A DNA stretch of 64,000 bases from Nitratireductor sp. B36 (GTDB lineage Bacteria > Pseudomonadota > Alphaproteobacteria > Rhizobiales > Rhizobiaceae), in contig NZ_JACKZY010000003.1 of the NCBI RefSeq assembly GCF_020833685.1, positions 262,997 to 326,996 of the forward strand, written 5' to 3'. The translations under genes were made by a program, and so were the position numbers. Below are positions 48,344 through 57,669 of this stretch, piece after piece (position 1 is the stretch's first letter; each line of letters opens with the position of its first letter). The notes under the pieces were generated by a model. The model saw only the letters and a list, made by a program, of their open reading frames with translations, was not told the origin of the DNA and searched no databases.

Positions 48344-48358
48344 GCTTGCGATGCAAGC
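48344..48358. promoter_or_regulatory. Inverted repeat upstream of the MBL hydrolase gene
   Basis: GCTTGC-GAT-GCAAGC is a 6-bp inverted repeat with a 3-base centre, 17-31 bp before the start codon. The position would suit an operator overlapping the translation start region. The binding protein is unknown. Confidence 0.35.
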
Positions 48359-48474
48359 TAGATAGTGCCGATGGGAAGAAGATTCAATTTTCCCAACTGC
48401 GACCATTTGGGCATGTCGTTCTAACAAATTGGTGGTTTGAGCCAACAGTTGGCTTATTCTTTTAAAGACGCGCA

Positions 48475-48503
48475 AGAAAAAACCGGGGCCAGAGACCCCG
48501 GTT
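48475..48503 (-). terminator. Rho-independent terminator of the PhoD gene
   Basis: On the minus strand the sequence is AACCGGGG, loop TCTCTGG, CCCCGGTT, then TTTTCTTG. It starts 20 bp after the PhoD stop. A separate 13-bp palindrome, GCCAACAGTTGGC, lies at 48441-48453 beyond it. Confidence 0.88.
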
Positions 48504-48522
48504 GATGGTTCGTCAAACCCGT

Positions 48523-50091
48523 TCAGGCAGAGCGCACGGGGTCGAGCGTCACCTTGTAGAGCTCGTTGTCGTCGCGATCCATGAGGCGTACCGTCATCTG
48601 TTCTGTGCTCGCGTCGATGTCGACGAGACCGAAGAACTGGAAGCCGGCGGAGGGAGGCAGATTTGCCCCCTGTTCCTCGCTTGGGGCCTTCACATATTTG
48701 AGTTCCGGGCCGAACGTGCCGTCAAGCTTGTTGGGGCCGAACGTGCCGGCGTGAAGCGGGCCGGAAACGAATTCCCAGAAAGGCTTGAAGTCCTGGAAGG
48801 CTGCTTTGTCGGGATTATAGTAATGGGCGGCCGTGTAGTGCACATCGGCGGTGAACCAGACAGTGTTTTCGATGCCGGCATTCTTGATGTAGCGCAGGAG
48901 ATCGGCGATCTCGAATTCACGGCCTTTCGGGGCGGAATTGTCGCCATTGGCGATGGCCTCGATCTTGTCGCCATCCGGTACCACCAGGCCGATCGGCATG
49001 TCGGCGGCAATGACCTTCCATGTGGCGCGGGAGTTGGCAAGCTCGCGCTTCAGCCAGCGGATCTGCTCGTCTCCGAGGAAGCGGGTTTCCTCGCTCGCAG
49101 TTTCCTGCAGGCTGTCGGAGTTGGCGGCGCGGTAGGAGCGCATGTCGAGGAAGAAGACGTCGAGCATCGGCCCGTAGGCGATCTTGCGGTAGACCCGGCC
49201 CGGCTCTGCGGGGGTATAGCGGATCGGCGTCATTTCATGGAACGCACGGGCCGCGCGGGCCTGCAGCAGGGGCACGGATTTTTCGGTGTAGCGATCGTCT
49301 TCGGAAAGATCCTTGGAGGCCGACCAGTTGTTGACCACTTCATGGTCGTCCCATTGGAAGAAGGTTGGGCAGACGGCGTTCAGCGCGCGCACATGATCAT
49401 CCATCATGTTGTACTTCCACTGGCCACGGAACTCGTCCAGCGTTTCTGCCACCTTGCGCTTCTCGTCGATGAGAACCGTGTTTTTCCAGACGCTGCTGTC
49501 TTTCAGCGTGACCTCGTCCTCCATCGGGCCATCGGCATAGATGGTGTCACCGGAATGGAGGAAGAAATCTGGCCGGTGCTTCTCCATGGTGGCATAGGTT
49601 TTCATGCCGGCTTCGTCGATGCCCCAGCCCTGTCCGGCCGTGTCACCCGACCAGGCGAAGCGGATGTTGCGCCGGGCCGAGGGCGCCGTGCGAAAGCGGC
49701 CGAGGATCCACTCGGAAGTGGCGTTGCTGTCGCTGAGATCGGCAGCGCGCATGCGATAGAAGATCTCCTGGTCCGGCGTGAGATCCGTCAGAAGCCGCTT
49801 CACCGCGAAGTCGCTCTCCGGCAGCGCATCCATAGTGGGCAGTCGGGTGGCGTTCGAGAAGCTCTCCGTGGAGGAAACCTCGAACTCGATCCGAGCCGGT
49901 CGGTCGGCCCGCGTCCAGATCATGCCGCTCGTCGTGTCGACATCGCCGGACTGAACACCATGGGTGAACATCGGGCGCGAAGAGGCCCGCGAGATGGCGG
50001 GCATGGAAACCCCGCCCACGGCGGTGGCGAGTGCGGTTGCGCCGGTTCCAAGGAGGAATTTACGGCGGGTACTCACTGCAAAGGACTTCAT
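48523..50091 (-). CDS. phoD: Alkaline phosphatase D (PhoD) family phosphodiesterase, Tat-exported
   Basis: 522 residues from ATG 50091. The N-terminus MKSFAVSTRRKFLLGTGATA is a twin-arginine signal (TRRKFL). Metal-binding segments typical of PhoD are visible: GVQSGDVDTTSGMIWTRADR, WSGDTAGQG, FLHSGDTIYADG, QWDDHEVVNNW and WFTADVHYTAAHYY. The enzyme is a Ca/Fe-dependent phosphodiesterase/phosphomonoesterase exported folded to the periplasm. It is often phosphate-starvation induced; I did not see a clear Pho box upstream. Confidence 0.95.
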   Translation of the reverse strand: MKSFAVSTRRKFLLGTGATALATAVGGVSMPAISRASSRPMFTHGVQSGDVDTTSGMIWTRADRPARIEFEVSSTESFSNATRLPTMDALPESDFAVKRLLTDLTPDQEIFYRMRAADLSDSNATSEWILGRFRTAPSARRNIRFAWSGDTAGQGWGIDEAGMKTYATMEKHRPDFFLHSGDTIYADGPMEDEVTLKDSSVWKNTVLIDEKRKVAETLDEFRGQWKYNMMDDHVRALNAVCPTFFQWDDHEVVNNWSASKDLSEDDRYTEKSVPLLQARAARAFHEMTPIRYTPAEPGRVYRKIAYGPMLDVFFLDMRSYRAANSDSLQETASEETRFLGDEQIRWLKRELANSRATWKVIAADMPIGLVVPDGDKIEAIANGDNSAPKGREFEIADLLRYIKNAGIENTVWFTADVHYTAAHYYNPDKAAFQDFKPFWEFVSGPLHAGTFGPNKLDGTFGPELKYVKAPSEEQGANLPPSAGFQFFGLVDIDASTEQMTVRLMDRDDNELYKVTLDPVRSA

Positions 50092-50195
50092 GACAGTCTC
50101 CCTCAATCTGGTTGATTCTCGGGAGGCAATCTGGTGGTTCAATGTTGCAGTGAGTTATCGCTCACATGACACATCCGTGACTGTCAAAAGCTCTT

Positions 50196-52250
50196 TCAGG
50201 CAAGCCCCTTCTTCTCCATCATCGCTTCCGGGGTGGGCATGCGGCCGCGGAAGGCTTTGTAGAGGTCTTCAGGATCCGCTGAACCGCCCGCAGAATAGAT
50301 GTGCTGACGCAGCTTCTGTGCCGTTTCTGGATCGAAGGGATCGCCTTTCTCCTCGAAAGCGCGGAAGGCATCGGCATCGAGAACTTCCGACCACATGTAG
50401 GAGTAGTAGCCGGCTGAATATCCATCGCCGGCAAATACATGCAGGAAATGCGGGGTGCGGTGGCGCATGACGATGGCATCTGGCATCCCGAGCTTTTCCA
50501 GCGTTTCCGCTTCAAAGCGCAGTGGGTCGTCCGGCGCTTCAGCCTGGCTGTGAAAGGCCATATCGACCAGCGCTGATGCGGTGAACTCCACTGTGGCAAA
50601 GCCGGCATCGAACGTGCGGGCGGCGCGCATTTTCTCCACCAATTCCTGAGGCATGGGAGCGCCGGTCACATGGTGCTTTGCAAATTTCTGCAGCACGTCA
50701 GGCACGGTAAACCAGTGCTCGAAGAGCTGCGAGGGCAGCTCGACGAAGTCGCGGGAGACGGAAGTGCCGGAAATTGACGGCCAGGTCACATCACTCAGGA
50801 GGCCGTGCAGCGCATGGCCGAATTCATGGAACAGGGTGCGCGCCTCGTCCACGGACAGCAGGGCTGTCTGGCCCTTTGGCGGCTTCGCGAAATTCATCAC
50901 ATTGTAGATGATCGGCGATTTTCCCTCACCCAGGCGATAGCCGGATTGGAGAGCGCTCATCCACGCGCCGGAGCGCTTGGAAGGCCGGTTGAAATAATCG
51001 GCCAGGAAAAGACCACGCCTTGTGCCATCAGCGTTGCACACGGCGAATGTGCACACATCCTCGTGCCATGCAGGCACCCCTTTCAGCTCTTCGAAGGTAA
51101 GGCCGAACAGCCGGTGTGCCACGTCAAATGCGGCAGCGATGACATTCTCCAGAGCGAGATAGGGTTTGAGTGCGCTCTCATCGAATGCAAACCGCTCTGC
51201 GCGCCGCTTTTCGGCGTAATAGCGCCAGTCCCAGGGGGCAATGGCGTGGTTTTGCCCTTCCTGTGCGGCAAGGCGGGCCAGTTCTTTCTCGTCTTCTGCG
51301 GCCTTCTCGCGCGCTTTCTGCCAGACAGGCTGCAACAGATCCTGCACGGCATCAGGGGTCTTGGCCATGGTATCATCGAGTTTCAACGCTGCGTAGGATG
51401 CATATCCAAGCAACTTCGCTTTCTTGGCGCGCAGCTTCAAGGTTTTGGCGATCACATCCGTATTGTCTGTTTTCCCGCCATTCTCGCCTCGCTTGGCAAA
51501 GGCTTTGAACACCTTTTCGCGTAGGTCACGCCGTTCCGATGAGGCGAGAAACGGTTCGACAATGGAGCGCGACAGCGTGGCCGCATACAGGCCTTTTTTG
51601 CCACGGGCCTCTGCAGCTTCTGACATGGCGCTCTTCACCGCATCGGAGATCCCCCCAAGATCACTCTCCTCGAGAAACAACGCCCAGCCGCTTTCGTCGG
51701 CGAGCACGTTTTGCCCAAATTGCGCACCAAGGCCAGCGAGCTCCTCGTTGATCGCCGCAAGGCGCTCCTTGTCGGTCTGGTCGAGCTGTGCGCCGCCACG
51801 CACGAAGCGCTTCCAGGTCTTTTCGAGAACGCGGCTTGTTTCGGCATCGAGACCCAGCCTCGCTCGATCCTGATAGAGCCGGTCGATGCGGGAGAAGAGC
51901 ATCTCGTTCATGAAGATTGCAGAAACGTGCCGAGCCATGCGCGGCGAAATCTCACGCTCCAGTTCCTGGATGGTCTCATTCGTGTGCGCCCCGGCACGGC
52001 ACCAGAATATGGCGGAAACCTTCGACAGAGCATCTCCTGCAAGCTCCAATGCGGTCAGCGTGTTCTCTATGTCGGGCGCCTTGGTGTTGCCGGCAATCCT
52101 GGCAATTTCCGTTTCGTGCGCGGTCAACGCTGCCTCGAACACGGGGGCAAAAGCTGCGTCGTCAAAAGCGGTGAAATCCGGGAGGCCATGCGGGCCCGTC
52201 CAGTTCGTCAGTGGGTGGGTTGCAAGGTCAATGGGCGCGGATTTCTGCAT
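50196..52250 (-). CDS. M3 family metallopeptidase (oligopeptidase A / dipeptidyl carboxypeptidase type)
   Basis: 684 residues. The zinc motif is RTLFHEFGHALHGLLSDV (HExxH), followed further on by SQLFEHWFTVPDVL with the third ligand region. The rest, including YYAEKRRAERFAFDESALKP, follows the OpdA/Dcp group. It is probably cytoplasmic as there is no signal peptide, and degrades short peptides. Start ATG 52250; upstream region shared with a divergent MarR gene. Confidence 0.94.
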   Translation of the reverse strand: MQKSAPIDLATHPLTNWTGPHGLPDFTAFDDAAFAPVFEAALTAHETEIARIAGNTKAPDIENTLTALELAGDALSKVSAIFWCRAGAHTNETIQELEREISPRMARHVSAIFMNEMLFSRIDRLYQDRARLGLDAETSRVLEKTWKRFVRGGAQLDQTDKERLAAINEELAGLGAQFGQNVLADESGWALFLEESDLGGISDAVKSAMSEAAEARGKKGLYAATLSRSIVEPFLASSERRDLREKVFKAFAKRGENGGKTDNTDVIAKTLKLRAKKAKLLGYASYAALKLDDTMAKTPDAVQDLLQPVWQKAREKAAEDEKELARLAAQEGQNHAIAPWDWRYYAEKRRAERFAFDESALKPYLALENVIAAAFDVAHRLFGLTFEELKGVPAWHEDVCTFAVCNADGTRRGLFLADYFNRPSKRSGAWMSALQSGYRLGEGKSPIIYNVMNFAKPPKGQTALLSVDEARTLFHEFGHALHGLLSDVTWPSISGTSVSRDFVELPSQLFEHWFTVPDVLQKFAKHHVTGAPMPQELVEKMRAARTFDAGFATVEFTASALVDMAFHSQAEAPDDPLRFEAETLEKLGMPDAIVMRHRTPHFLHVFAGDGYSAGYYSYMWSEVLDADAFRAFEEKGDPFDPETAQKLRQHIYSAGGSADPEDLYKAFRGRMPTPEAMMEKKGLA

Positions 52251-52355
52251 GGCGGTTCCGGGAGGTTGGGAGAGAAAACTCTTAGCGATGTAAGCGTTGC
52301 GCGCCAGGGGTGCAATGGTGGGCGTTGACGGTCATTCATCATGACTATATGTAAT

Positions 52356-52384
52356 GCTTATATTAAGCTTGCCTTATAATAAGG
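52356..52384. promoter_or_regulatory. Tandem palindromic operators before the MarR/MFS pair
   Basis: GCTTATATTAAGC at 52356-52368 and CCTTATAATAAGG at 52372-52384 are two palindromes with centres 16 bp apart. They overlap the expected promoter and end 8 bp before the GTG start. The layout is typical for an autoregulating MarR repressor. Confidence 0.7.
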
Positions 52385-52392
52385 GTCCTGTT

Positions 52393-52860
52393 GTGACGCA
52401 TTCCGTCAATCCTGATTCCTTCGGCTTTCTGGTCGCAGATATCCATCGTTTGTTCCGCAGCACGATGGACCGTGCCATAGCGGAGGCTGGTCTCGGTGTA
52501 ACACCTGGTGAAGCGAGAACGCTGGTCCATGCGGCGCGCGCGGGGGCCGTCCGGCAGAATGTTCTGGCGGAGCGCATGGGTGTTGAGGCCATGACGCTGA
52601 GCGGTTATCTCGACCGGCTGGAAGCGCGTGCGCTTGTTCGGCGTTTGAATGACCCGAGGGACCGACGCGCCAAACTGGTCGAACTCACCGACGCAGCCGA
52701 TAGCGTGCTGGAAGCGATTGGTGCGATGGCTGCGGAAATGCGAAAGAAGGCGGCAGGATCGCTCAGCCAGTCCGAGTGGGAGAGCCTGCTTGAGCAGTTA
52801 AAGCTCGTTCGCGCCAACCTGGCGATGGCTTCTGAAAAGCCCGCGGAGGCAGGTTTATGA
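52393..52860 (+). CDS. MarR family transcriptional regulator
   Basis: 155 residues from GTG 52393 with AAGGG 8 bases before; the ATG at 52354 would place the start upstream of both operator palindromes and is less likely. The winged helix is clear: RQNVLAERMGVEAMTLSGYL, then DRLEARALVRRLNDPRDRRA. It overlaps the efflux gene by 4 bp. It probably represses itself and that pump until a ligand binds. Confidence 0.93.
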   Translation: MTHSVNPDSFGFLVADIHRLFRSTMDRAIAEAGLGVTPGEARTLVHAARAGAVRQNVLAERMGVEAMTLSGYLDRLEARALVRRLNDPRDRRAKLVELTDAADSVLEAIGAMAAEMRKKAAGSLSQSEWESLLEQLKLVRANLAMASEKPAEAGL

Positions 52861-54119
52861 ACCTGCGTGCCGAAACATCGAGTGAGGTTGTCGCATCGCC
52901 ACTGATGAGCGAGCGGCGTGTCAGCATCATCGGGGCGATGCTCGTGGCGCTCGGACCGGTCTCAATGGCGCTTTTTACGCCTGCCATGCCTCAGATCGTC
53001 GAAGCGTTCGGCACAACGGAAGCCGCGGTCAAGATGACCATATCGCTTTACTTTGCCGGCTTTGCATTGGCGCAACTCTTTTGCGGCCCGCTTTCGGACG
53101 GGCTGGGGCGCAAACCAGTCACCTTCGGCTTTATCGGCATTTACGTGGTGGCAAGCTTTGCCGCACTGATGTCACCCAACATAGAGATGCTTATCGCCGC
53201 CCGATTCTTGCAGGGTTTTGGCGCGGCCGTCGGCGTCGCGGTATCGCGCGCGGTCGTACGCGATCTCTTCACCCATGAGAGCTCTGCTCGCATCATGAAC
53301 CTGATCGGCATCATCCTTGCGATAGGGCCGGCCTTCGCGCCCACCCTCGGCGGGCTGACCATGCAGCTTGCGGGGTGGCATGCGATCTTTGGGCTGATGC
53401 TTGTAGCAGGCGTTGTGATTTCTCTCGTGATCCATTTCTGCATGCGGGAAACGGTCGAACGTGATCTGTCGCGGATCAGTCCGAAAGCCTTGATCCATTC
53501 CTACGGTCTTTTGCTTGGCAACGCCTATTTCATGCTTTCAAGTATGGTCATCGCAGGCGCGGTTGGCGCTCTCTATACCCAGGCCACGGTGCTGCCTTTT
53601 ATTCTGATGAGCCGGGTTGGTCTCACTCCTGCCGAGTTCGGTATCGGCATGCTGGCGCAGTCAGGCATGTATTTCACCGGCGCGCTCGTGGCGCGTTTTC
53701 TGATGAGGTCGCTAGGAGCTTACAAGCTCGTGCCCATCGGTCTTGCAGCCATCGGGGCAGGCAGCCTGCTTCTTATCATCACCCTGACCCAGTTCGAACC
53801 GAGCTTTATCGGGGTGATGGGCCCCGTTGGAATCTATGCATTCGGCATCGCATTTGTGATGCCCGCGATGATGACGGCCGGGCTCGCGCCTTTTCCGCGC
53901 ATTGCGGGTTCAGCTTCTTCGCTCACGGGATTTTTGCAGATGGGCACCGGGCTCGCCGGAGGCAGCATCGCCGCCCTGATTGGCGATCCGGTGCTGGCCA
54001 TGGTGCTGATCATCCCGACGCTCGGAAGCGTGGCAATTATTTCGTGGCTGATCTGGAACAGGCTGCCGGAACCGGCATTGGCAACGGCGCTACGGCCAAG
54101 CCCGCCGGGTCCGGTCTAA
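52857..54119 (+). CDS. MFS drug efflux transporter, Bcr/CflA family
   Basis: 420 residues with 12 expected helices. MFS motif A is GPLSDGLGRKPVTFGFIGIY and the Bcr/CflA pattern is RFLQGFGAAVGVAVSRAVVR. It would export a toxic compound by proton antiport. Coupled to the MarR gene. The C-terminus is convergent with carbonic anhydrase, 9 bp apart. Confidence 0.93.
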   Translation: MNLRAETSSEVVASPLMSERRVSIIGAMLVALGPVSMALFTPAMPQIVEAFGTTEAAVKMTISLYFAGFALAQLFCGPLSDGLGRKPVTFGFIGIYVVASFAALMSPNIEMLIAARFLQGFGAAVGVAVSRAVVRDLFTHESSARIMNLIGIILAIGPAFAPTLGGLTMQLAGWHAIFGLMLVAGVVISLVIHFCMRETVERDLSRISPKALIHSYGLLLGNAYFMLSSMVIAGAVGALYTQATVLPFILMSRVGLTPAEFGIGMLAQSGMYFTGALVARFLMRSLGAYKLVPIGLAAIGAGSLLLIITLTQFEPSFIGVMGPVGIYAFGIAFVMPAMMTAGLAPFPRIAGSASSLTGFLQMGTGLAGGSIAALIGDPVLAMVLIIPTLGSVAIISWLIWNRLPEPALATALRPSPPGPV

Positions 54120-54128
54120 CAAGAGCCG

Positions 54129-54773
54129 TCAATCAAGCTGCGGCCGCTCAAAATCGCCGGTCTGGGGATTCATCACCCACAACTCGCCGCTTGAAATATC
54201 GAACCAGGCGCCGTGAAGGGAGAGCTTTCCCTTGTCTTCCAGTATCTTCACGCAGGGGAAGCTGCGCAGGTTCTGAAGCTGATAGCGGATTGAAATGCGC
54301 TCAAGTGCGGTCTGACGCTCAGACTGGGTCATCAGCTCGTTGCCGGCCACAGCTTCGGCTGCCGGTGCGACGAGCCCCATCCATTTTCCGATGAAATCGC
54401 CCGGAGAAAGTGGCTCTGCCGAGGGATTGAGTGCGGCTCCGATACCGCCGCAGCGGCCATGCCCCATCACGACAATATGCTTCACCTTCAGGCTTTGCAC
54501 AGCAAACTCGAGCGCGGCTGAGGTGCCGTGATGGTGATCGTCAGGCTCGTAAGGCGGCACAAGATTGGCCACATTGCGCACGACGAAAAGCTCACCCGGG
54601 CCGCAGTCGAAGATGGTTTCCGGTGCCGCGCGTGAATCGCAGCATGCGATAACCATGGTTTGCGGTGACTGGCCTTCGTTGGCCAGTTTGCGGTAGCGCT
54701 CACTCTCGGAGCTGTATCGGCCCGCCATGAAATTGCGGTAGCCGGAGATAAGGCGTTCAGGAAGGTGCGTCAT
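54129..54773 (-). CDS. Beta-class carbonic anhydrase
   Basis: 214 residues from ATG 54773. Zinc ligands lie in VIACCDSRAAPETIF (Cys, Asp-Arg dyad) and in VVMGHGRCGGIGAAL (His, Cys). It converts CO2 to bicarbonate in the cytoplasm. A longer frame to 54833 is not supported. It is separate from PdxY upstream (132 bp). Confidence 0.96.
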   Translation of the reverse strand: MTHLPERLISGYRNFMAGRYSSESERYRKLANEGQSPQTMVIACCDSRAAPETIFDCGPGELFVVRNVANLVPPYEPDDHHHGTSAALEFAVQSLKVKHIVVMGHGRCGGIGAALNPSAEPLSPGDFIGKWMGLVAPAAEAVAGNELMTQSERQTALERISIRYQLQNLRSFPCVKILEDKGKLSLHGAWFDISSGELWVMNPQTGDFERPQLD

Positions 54774-54905
54774 GAGCTTTCGAATAGCGAGAAAATGCGT
54801 GGCGTGCAATCCGGTTTGATCCACCTGCAACACCGCTGTGCATTGTTCCTGAAAGCCTCATCAGTGTGCAGTCTGTTCAACCTGCCCCCGGAAACTTTGG
54901 TGGCT

Positions 54906-55790
54906 TCAACCTTGAGCGGAAACGGAGCCAGCGACACGCTCGATCTCGATCATCATTTGCGGCCGCGTCAGAATCTGCCGGTCGGTTTCCAGCATCAGCT
55001 CATCCGACCCACGTTCGGTCGCCCTGTTGAGGATTGCGACCACGGAACCGGTGGTCTTGGCGAGCGCTTCCTCCTCCGACTCGCCGGCAAGCAGCCGGGC
55101 AAGATAGAGCGCCGCGGTGAGATCGCCGGTTCCGTTCGGAGCTTTGGGAATGCTGTCGTGAGCCGCGCGCAGCACTTCCCTTCTGCCCACCAGCAGATTT
55201 GCCAGGCGGTCGGGGCTGCTTGCAGGGGCGGAGGTTACCAGCACCTCGGCAGGGGCTGCCTTTCGCGCGGCACGGATCGCAGAATCGGTGCCGTCAGTAT
55301 CGACGCCCGTGAGCCAAGCCAGCTCATATCGATTTGGCGTTGTGATATCGGCCAGAGGCAGCAGCTTGTCGCGGATGGCCGCAGCCGTCGGCTCAGGCAC
55401 ATACAGGCCGCCTCGATCTCCAAGCACCGGATCACAGACATAGCGCGCTTCTGGATTGCGGCTTTTCAGGGTTTCCACCAGGCCGGCTATCGCATTTGCC
55501 TGTTCGGGGTCGCCCAGATAGCCGGAGAGAACCGCTGAGACTTCGCCCAGCCATGGCGCATGTTGAAGGTCGCTTACGAAACGCGCGAACTGGTCGGGTT
55601 CGGGCACAATGCGCGTGGCAGGGCCATGGCCCGGGTGCCACGGAAGGATTACCGTAGGCACTGCCCATACCGGAAAACCGAGCGCCTCCAACGTGAAAAC
55701 GGCGGCGCGGTTTCCAACACTGCCTCGGGCCACATGGCTGGATATGACAATGACAGCGCGGGTTCCGCGCCGGTTTTCTTCTCTGGTCAT
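54906..55790 (-). CDS. pdxY: Pyridoxal kinase PdxY
   Basis: 294 residues from ATG 55790 (MTREENRRGTRAVIVISSHV). It is a ribokinase-fold enzyme. Blocks are SSHVARGSVGNRAAVFTLEA, YVCDPVLGDRGGLYVPE and the anion-hole NGTGDLTAALYLARLL. It phosphorylates pyridoxal in vitamin B6 salvage. The start is 8 bp downstream of the stop of the small membrane protein gene, so the two are likely co-transcribed. Confidence 0.94.
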   Translation of the reverse strand: MTREENRRGTRAVIVISSHVARGSVGNRAAVFTLEALGFPVWAVPTVILPWHPGHGPATRIVPEPDQFARFVSDLQHAPWLGEVSAVLSGYLGDPEQANAIAGLVETLKSRNPEARYVCDPVLGDRGGLYVPEPTAAAIRDKLLPLADITTPNRYELAWLTGVDTDGTDSAIRAARKAAPAEVLVTSAPASSPDRLANLLVGRREVLRAAHDSIPKAPNGTGDLTAALYLARLLAGESEEEALAKTTGSVVAILNRATERGSDELMLETDRQILTRPQMMIEIERVAGSVSAQG

Positions 55791-55798
55791 GTTGTCAT

Positions 55799-56047
55799 TC
55801 ACCCGCCGATGATGCCGAAAACGTAAAGGAGAATCCAAAGGATGAGGGCGGTCAGGGTGGTCACCGCGATGGCTCTGCCGATCCGTGTTCCCCATAGTTC
55901 AATCGGATCGTTCTGCTCCGCGTCCCTGGCCGAAATGTGATCGCGCGCGCGGGTCATCATGGAGCTGCCTTCGCTCTCACGGCTGACCCGGTCGAGGATC
56001 CGCCGCGATTCCGCTTCGGCCTGTTCCTTGCGCTTCTGTGTTGACAC
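55799..56047 (-). CDS. Small hypothetical membrane protein
   Basis: 82 residues from a GTG start at 56047. A charged N-terminal part (KRKEQAEAESRRILDRVSRE) is followed by one C-terminal membrane helix (AIAVTTLTALILWILLYVFG). I recognise no named family, but the layout is common in Rhizobiales upstream of pdxY. It precedes pdxY by 8 bp on the same strand. Confidence 0.7.
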   Translation of the reverse strand: MSTQKRKEQAEAESRRILDRVSRESEGSSMMTRARDHISARDAEQNDPIELWGTRIGRAIAVTTLTALILWILLYVFGIIGG

Positions 56048-56175
56048 TGTACGAAAAACCCGTTGCCGTTGTTCAAGCCTGACCGTACATCATGCATCCA
56101 TTGTTCGGAATTGGTTTCCTATCAGTGGACCATGTTCTAATGTCGAGAGAGCCAATTTTCCGGAGGTGTCCCTTC

Positions 56176-56814
56176 ATGCCGATTGCCAAGCCGCTCGCCG
56201 CCATGCCCGTACGCGGCCTTTTTTCCCTACTGGCGCTTTGCCTGATGCTGCCGCTGTTGTCGGCTTGCGGCTTTAATACGATCCCGACTCGCGAAGAGCA
56301 GGCGAAAGCCGCCTGGAGCGAAGTGCTGAACCAGTATCAACGTCGCGCCGACCTGATCCCCAATCTCGTCGAGACCGTGAAGGGTTATGCCGCTCAGGAG
56401 CGCGAGGTGCTTGAAGGCGTTGTCGAAGCCCGCGCGAAAGCGACCCAGGTTCAGATTTCGCCGGATATGCTGACCGACCCAGAGGCCTTCAAGGCATTTC
56501 AGGAAAGCCAGGCCGGTCTCTCCGGCGCGCTGTCCCGCCTTCTTGCCGTGGTTGAAAATTATCCGGATCTGAAATCGAGCCAGAACTTTCTTGCTCTGCA
56601 GGCACAACTCGAGGGTACGGAAAACCGTATCGCCGTGGCGCGGCGTGACTATATCGAGGCGGTCCGGCTCTACAACACCTCCTTGAAAACGCTGCCCTCC
56701 ATGCTTTGGGCCATGTTCTGGTTCACCGGCAATGAACCTTATGAGACCTTCACAATCTCAGAAGAGAAGATGGATGTGCCGTCTGTGAATTTCGGCACAA
56801 GCAGCGGCGGCTGA
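56176..56814 (+). CDS. LemA family lipoprotein
   Basis: 212 residues from ATG 56176 (GGAGGTG ahead). The signal ends in a lipobox LLSACGF, so it is a lipoprotein. The LemA core NQYQRRADLIPNLVETVKGY and ENRIAVARRDYIEAVRLYNT is intact. It is a coiled-coil rich envelope protein of unclear function, usually next to TPM-domain proteins, as here (13 bp to the next gene). Confidence 0.94.
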   Translation: MPIAKPLAAMPVRGLFSLLALCLMLPLLSACGFNTIPTREEQAKAAWSEVLNQYQRRADLIPNLVETVKGYAAQEREVLEGVVEARAKATQVQISPDMLTDPEAFKAFQESQAGLSGALSRLLAVVENYPDLKSSQNFLALQAQLEGTENRIAVARRDYIEAVRLYNTSLKTLPSMLWAMFWFTGNEPYETFTISEEKMDVPSVNFGTSSGG

Positions 56815-56827
56815 CGGAGACTGATCC

Positions 56828-57667
56828 ATGGGGGAGGCTGTTTCGCGGGCTCTGACCACGTTTGGTCACCGCAGTATCTGGCTTGCGTTGGTTGCGGGAT
56901 TTATCTGGATTGCGGCGGCATCCGCAGTCGCTGCTGCCGAATTGCCTCGTCTCACCGGACGGGTGGTCGACAATGCAGGGATCATTGATGCAGCCAGCGA
57001 AGCGGCCCTCAATTCGAGGCTTGAAGCTTTCGAGGCCAGATCTTCAGATCAGATCGTGGTTGCCACGATTCGTAGTCTGGATGGAGAGGCGCTGGAACCG
57101 TTTGCCAACCGGCTGTTTCGCGCCTGGGGACTGGGGCAGGCAGGCGAAGACAATGGCGTCCTGCTCCTCGTTGCGCTTGATGATCGCAAGATGCGCATAG
57201 AGGTGGGTTACGGTCTTGAGGGAACGCTCACAGACCTGCATTCAAAACTCATTATCGAAAACACCATGGTGCCTGCCTTTCGTGCCGGCGATTTTTCGAC
57301 AGGCATCAGTGGTGCGGTCGATGACATCATCATGGTTCTGGAAGGCAATGCAGCCGAACTGGAAGCGCGCGCGAAGCGCAGCCAACAGAGTGACAAGGGG
57401 TCTGGCTGGCCGGTCATACTGTTCTTCCTCGTCTGGGCCACGTTCTTTTTTGGTGGTATCGCGATGGCGTTCCTGCCGCCGATTTTCGGCCGCAAGATCG
57501 GTCCTGGACGTTACAAATGGCTCGGCATGACGGTGGATTACACCAAGTCGCGTGGCGGTTCATCCGGTGGACGGTCATCGGGTGGCTGGTCTTCCGGCGG
57601 TGGCGGTGGGGGCTTTTCCGGCGGTGGTGGCTCATCGGGCGGCGGCGGTGCATCGGGGAGCTGGTAG
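56828..57667 (+). CDS. TPM domain (YgcG-type) membrane protein with glycine/serine tail
   Basis: 279 residues. Signal/anchor near residues 15-37, a TPM phosphatase-like domain at about 38-175 (LTGRVVDNAGIIDAASEAAL; VGYGLEGTLTDLHSKLII), one membrane helix (WPVILFFLVWATFFFGGIAM), and a C-terminal tail made of GGSSGG-type repeats. Members of the family have weak phosphatase or scaffold roles. The second gene of a lemA-TPM-TPM operon. Confidence 0.93.
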   Translation: MGEAVSRALTTFGHRSIWLALVAGFIWIAAASAVAAAELPRLTGRVVDNAGIIDAASEAALNSRLEAFEARSSDQIVVATIRSLDGEALEPFANRLFRAWGLGQAGEDNGVLLLVALDDRKMRIEVGYGLEGTLTDLHSKLIIENTMVPAFRAGDFSTGISGAVDDIIMVLEGNAAELEARAKRSQQSDKGSGWPVILFFLVWATFFFGGIAMAFLPPIFGRKIGPGRYKWLGMTVDYTKSRGGSSGGRSSGGWSSGGGGGGFSGGGGSSGGGGASGSW

Positions 57668-57669
57668 AA

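Noticed and set aside
48502-50115. 537-codon plus-strand open frame
   Set aside because: Antisense shadow of the PhoD gene, with no recognisable domain.
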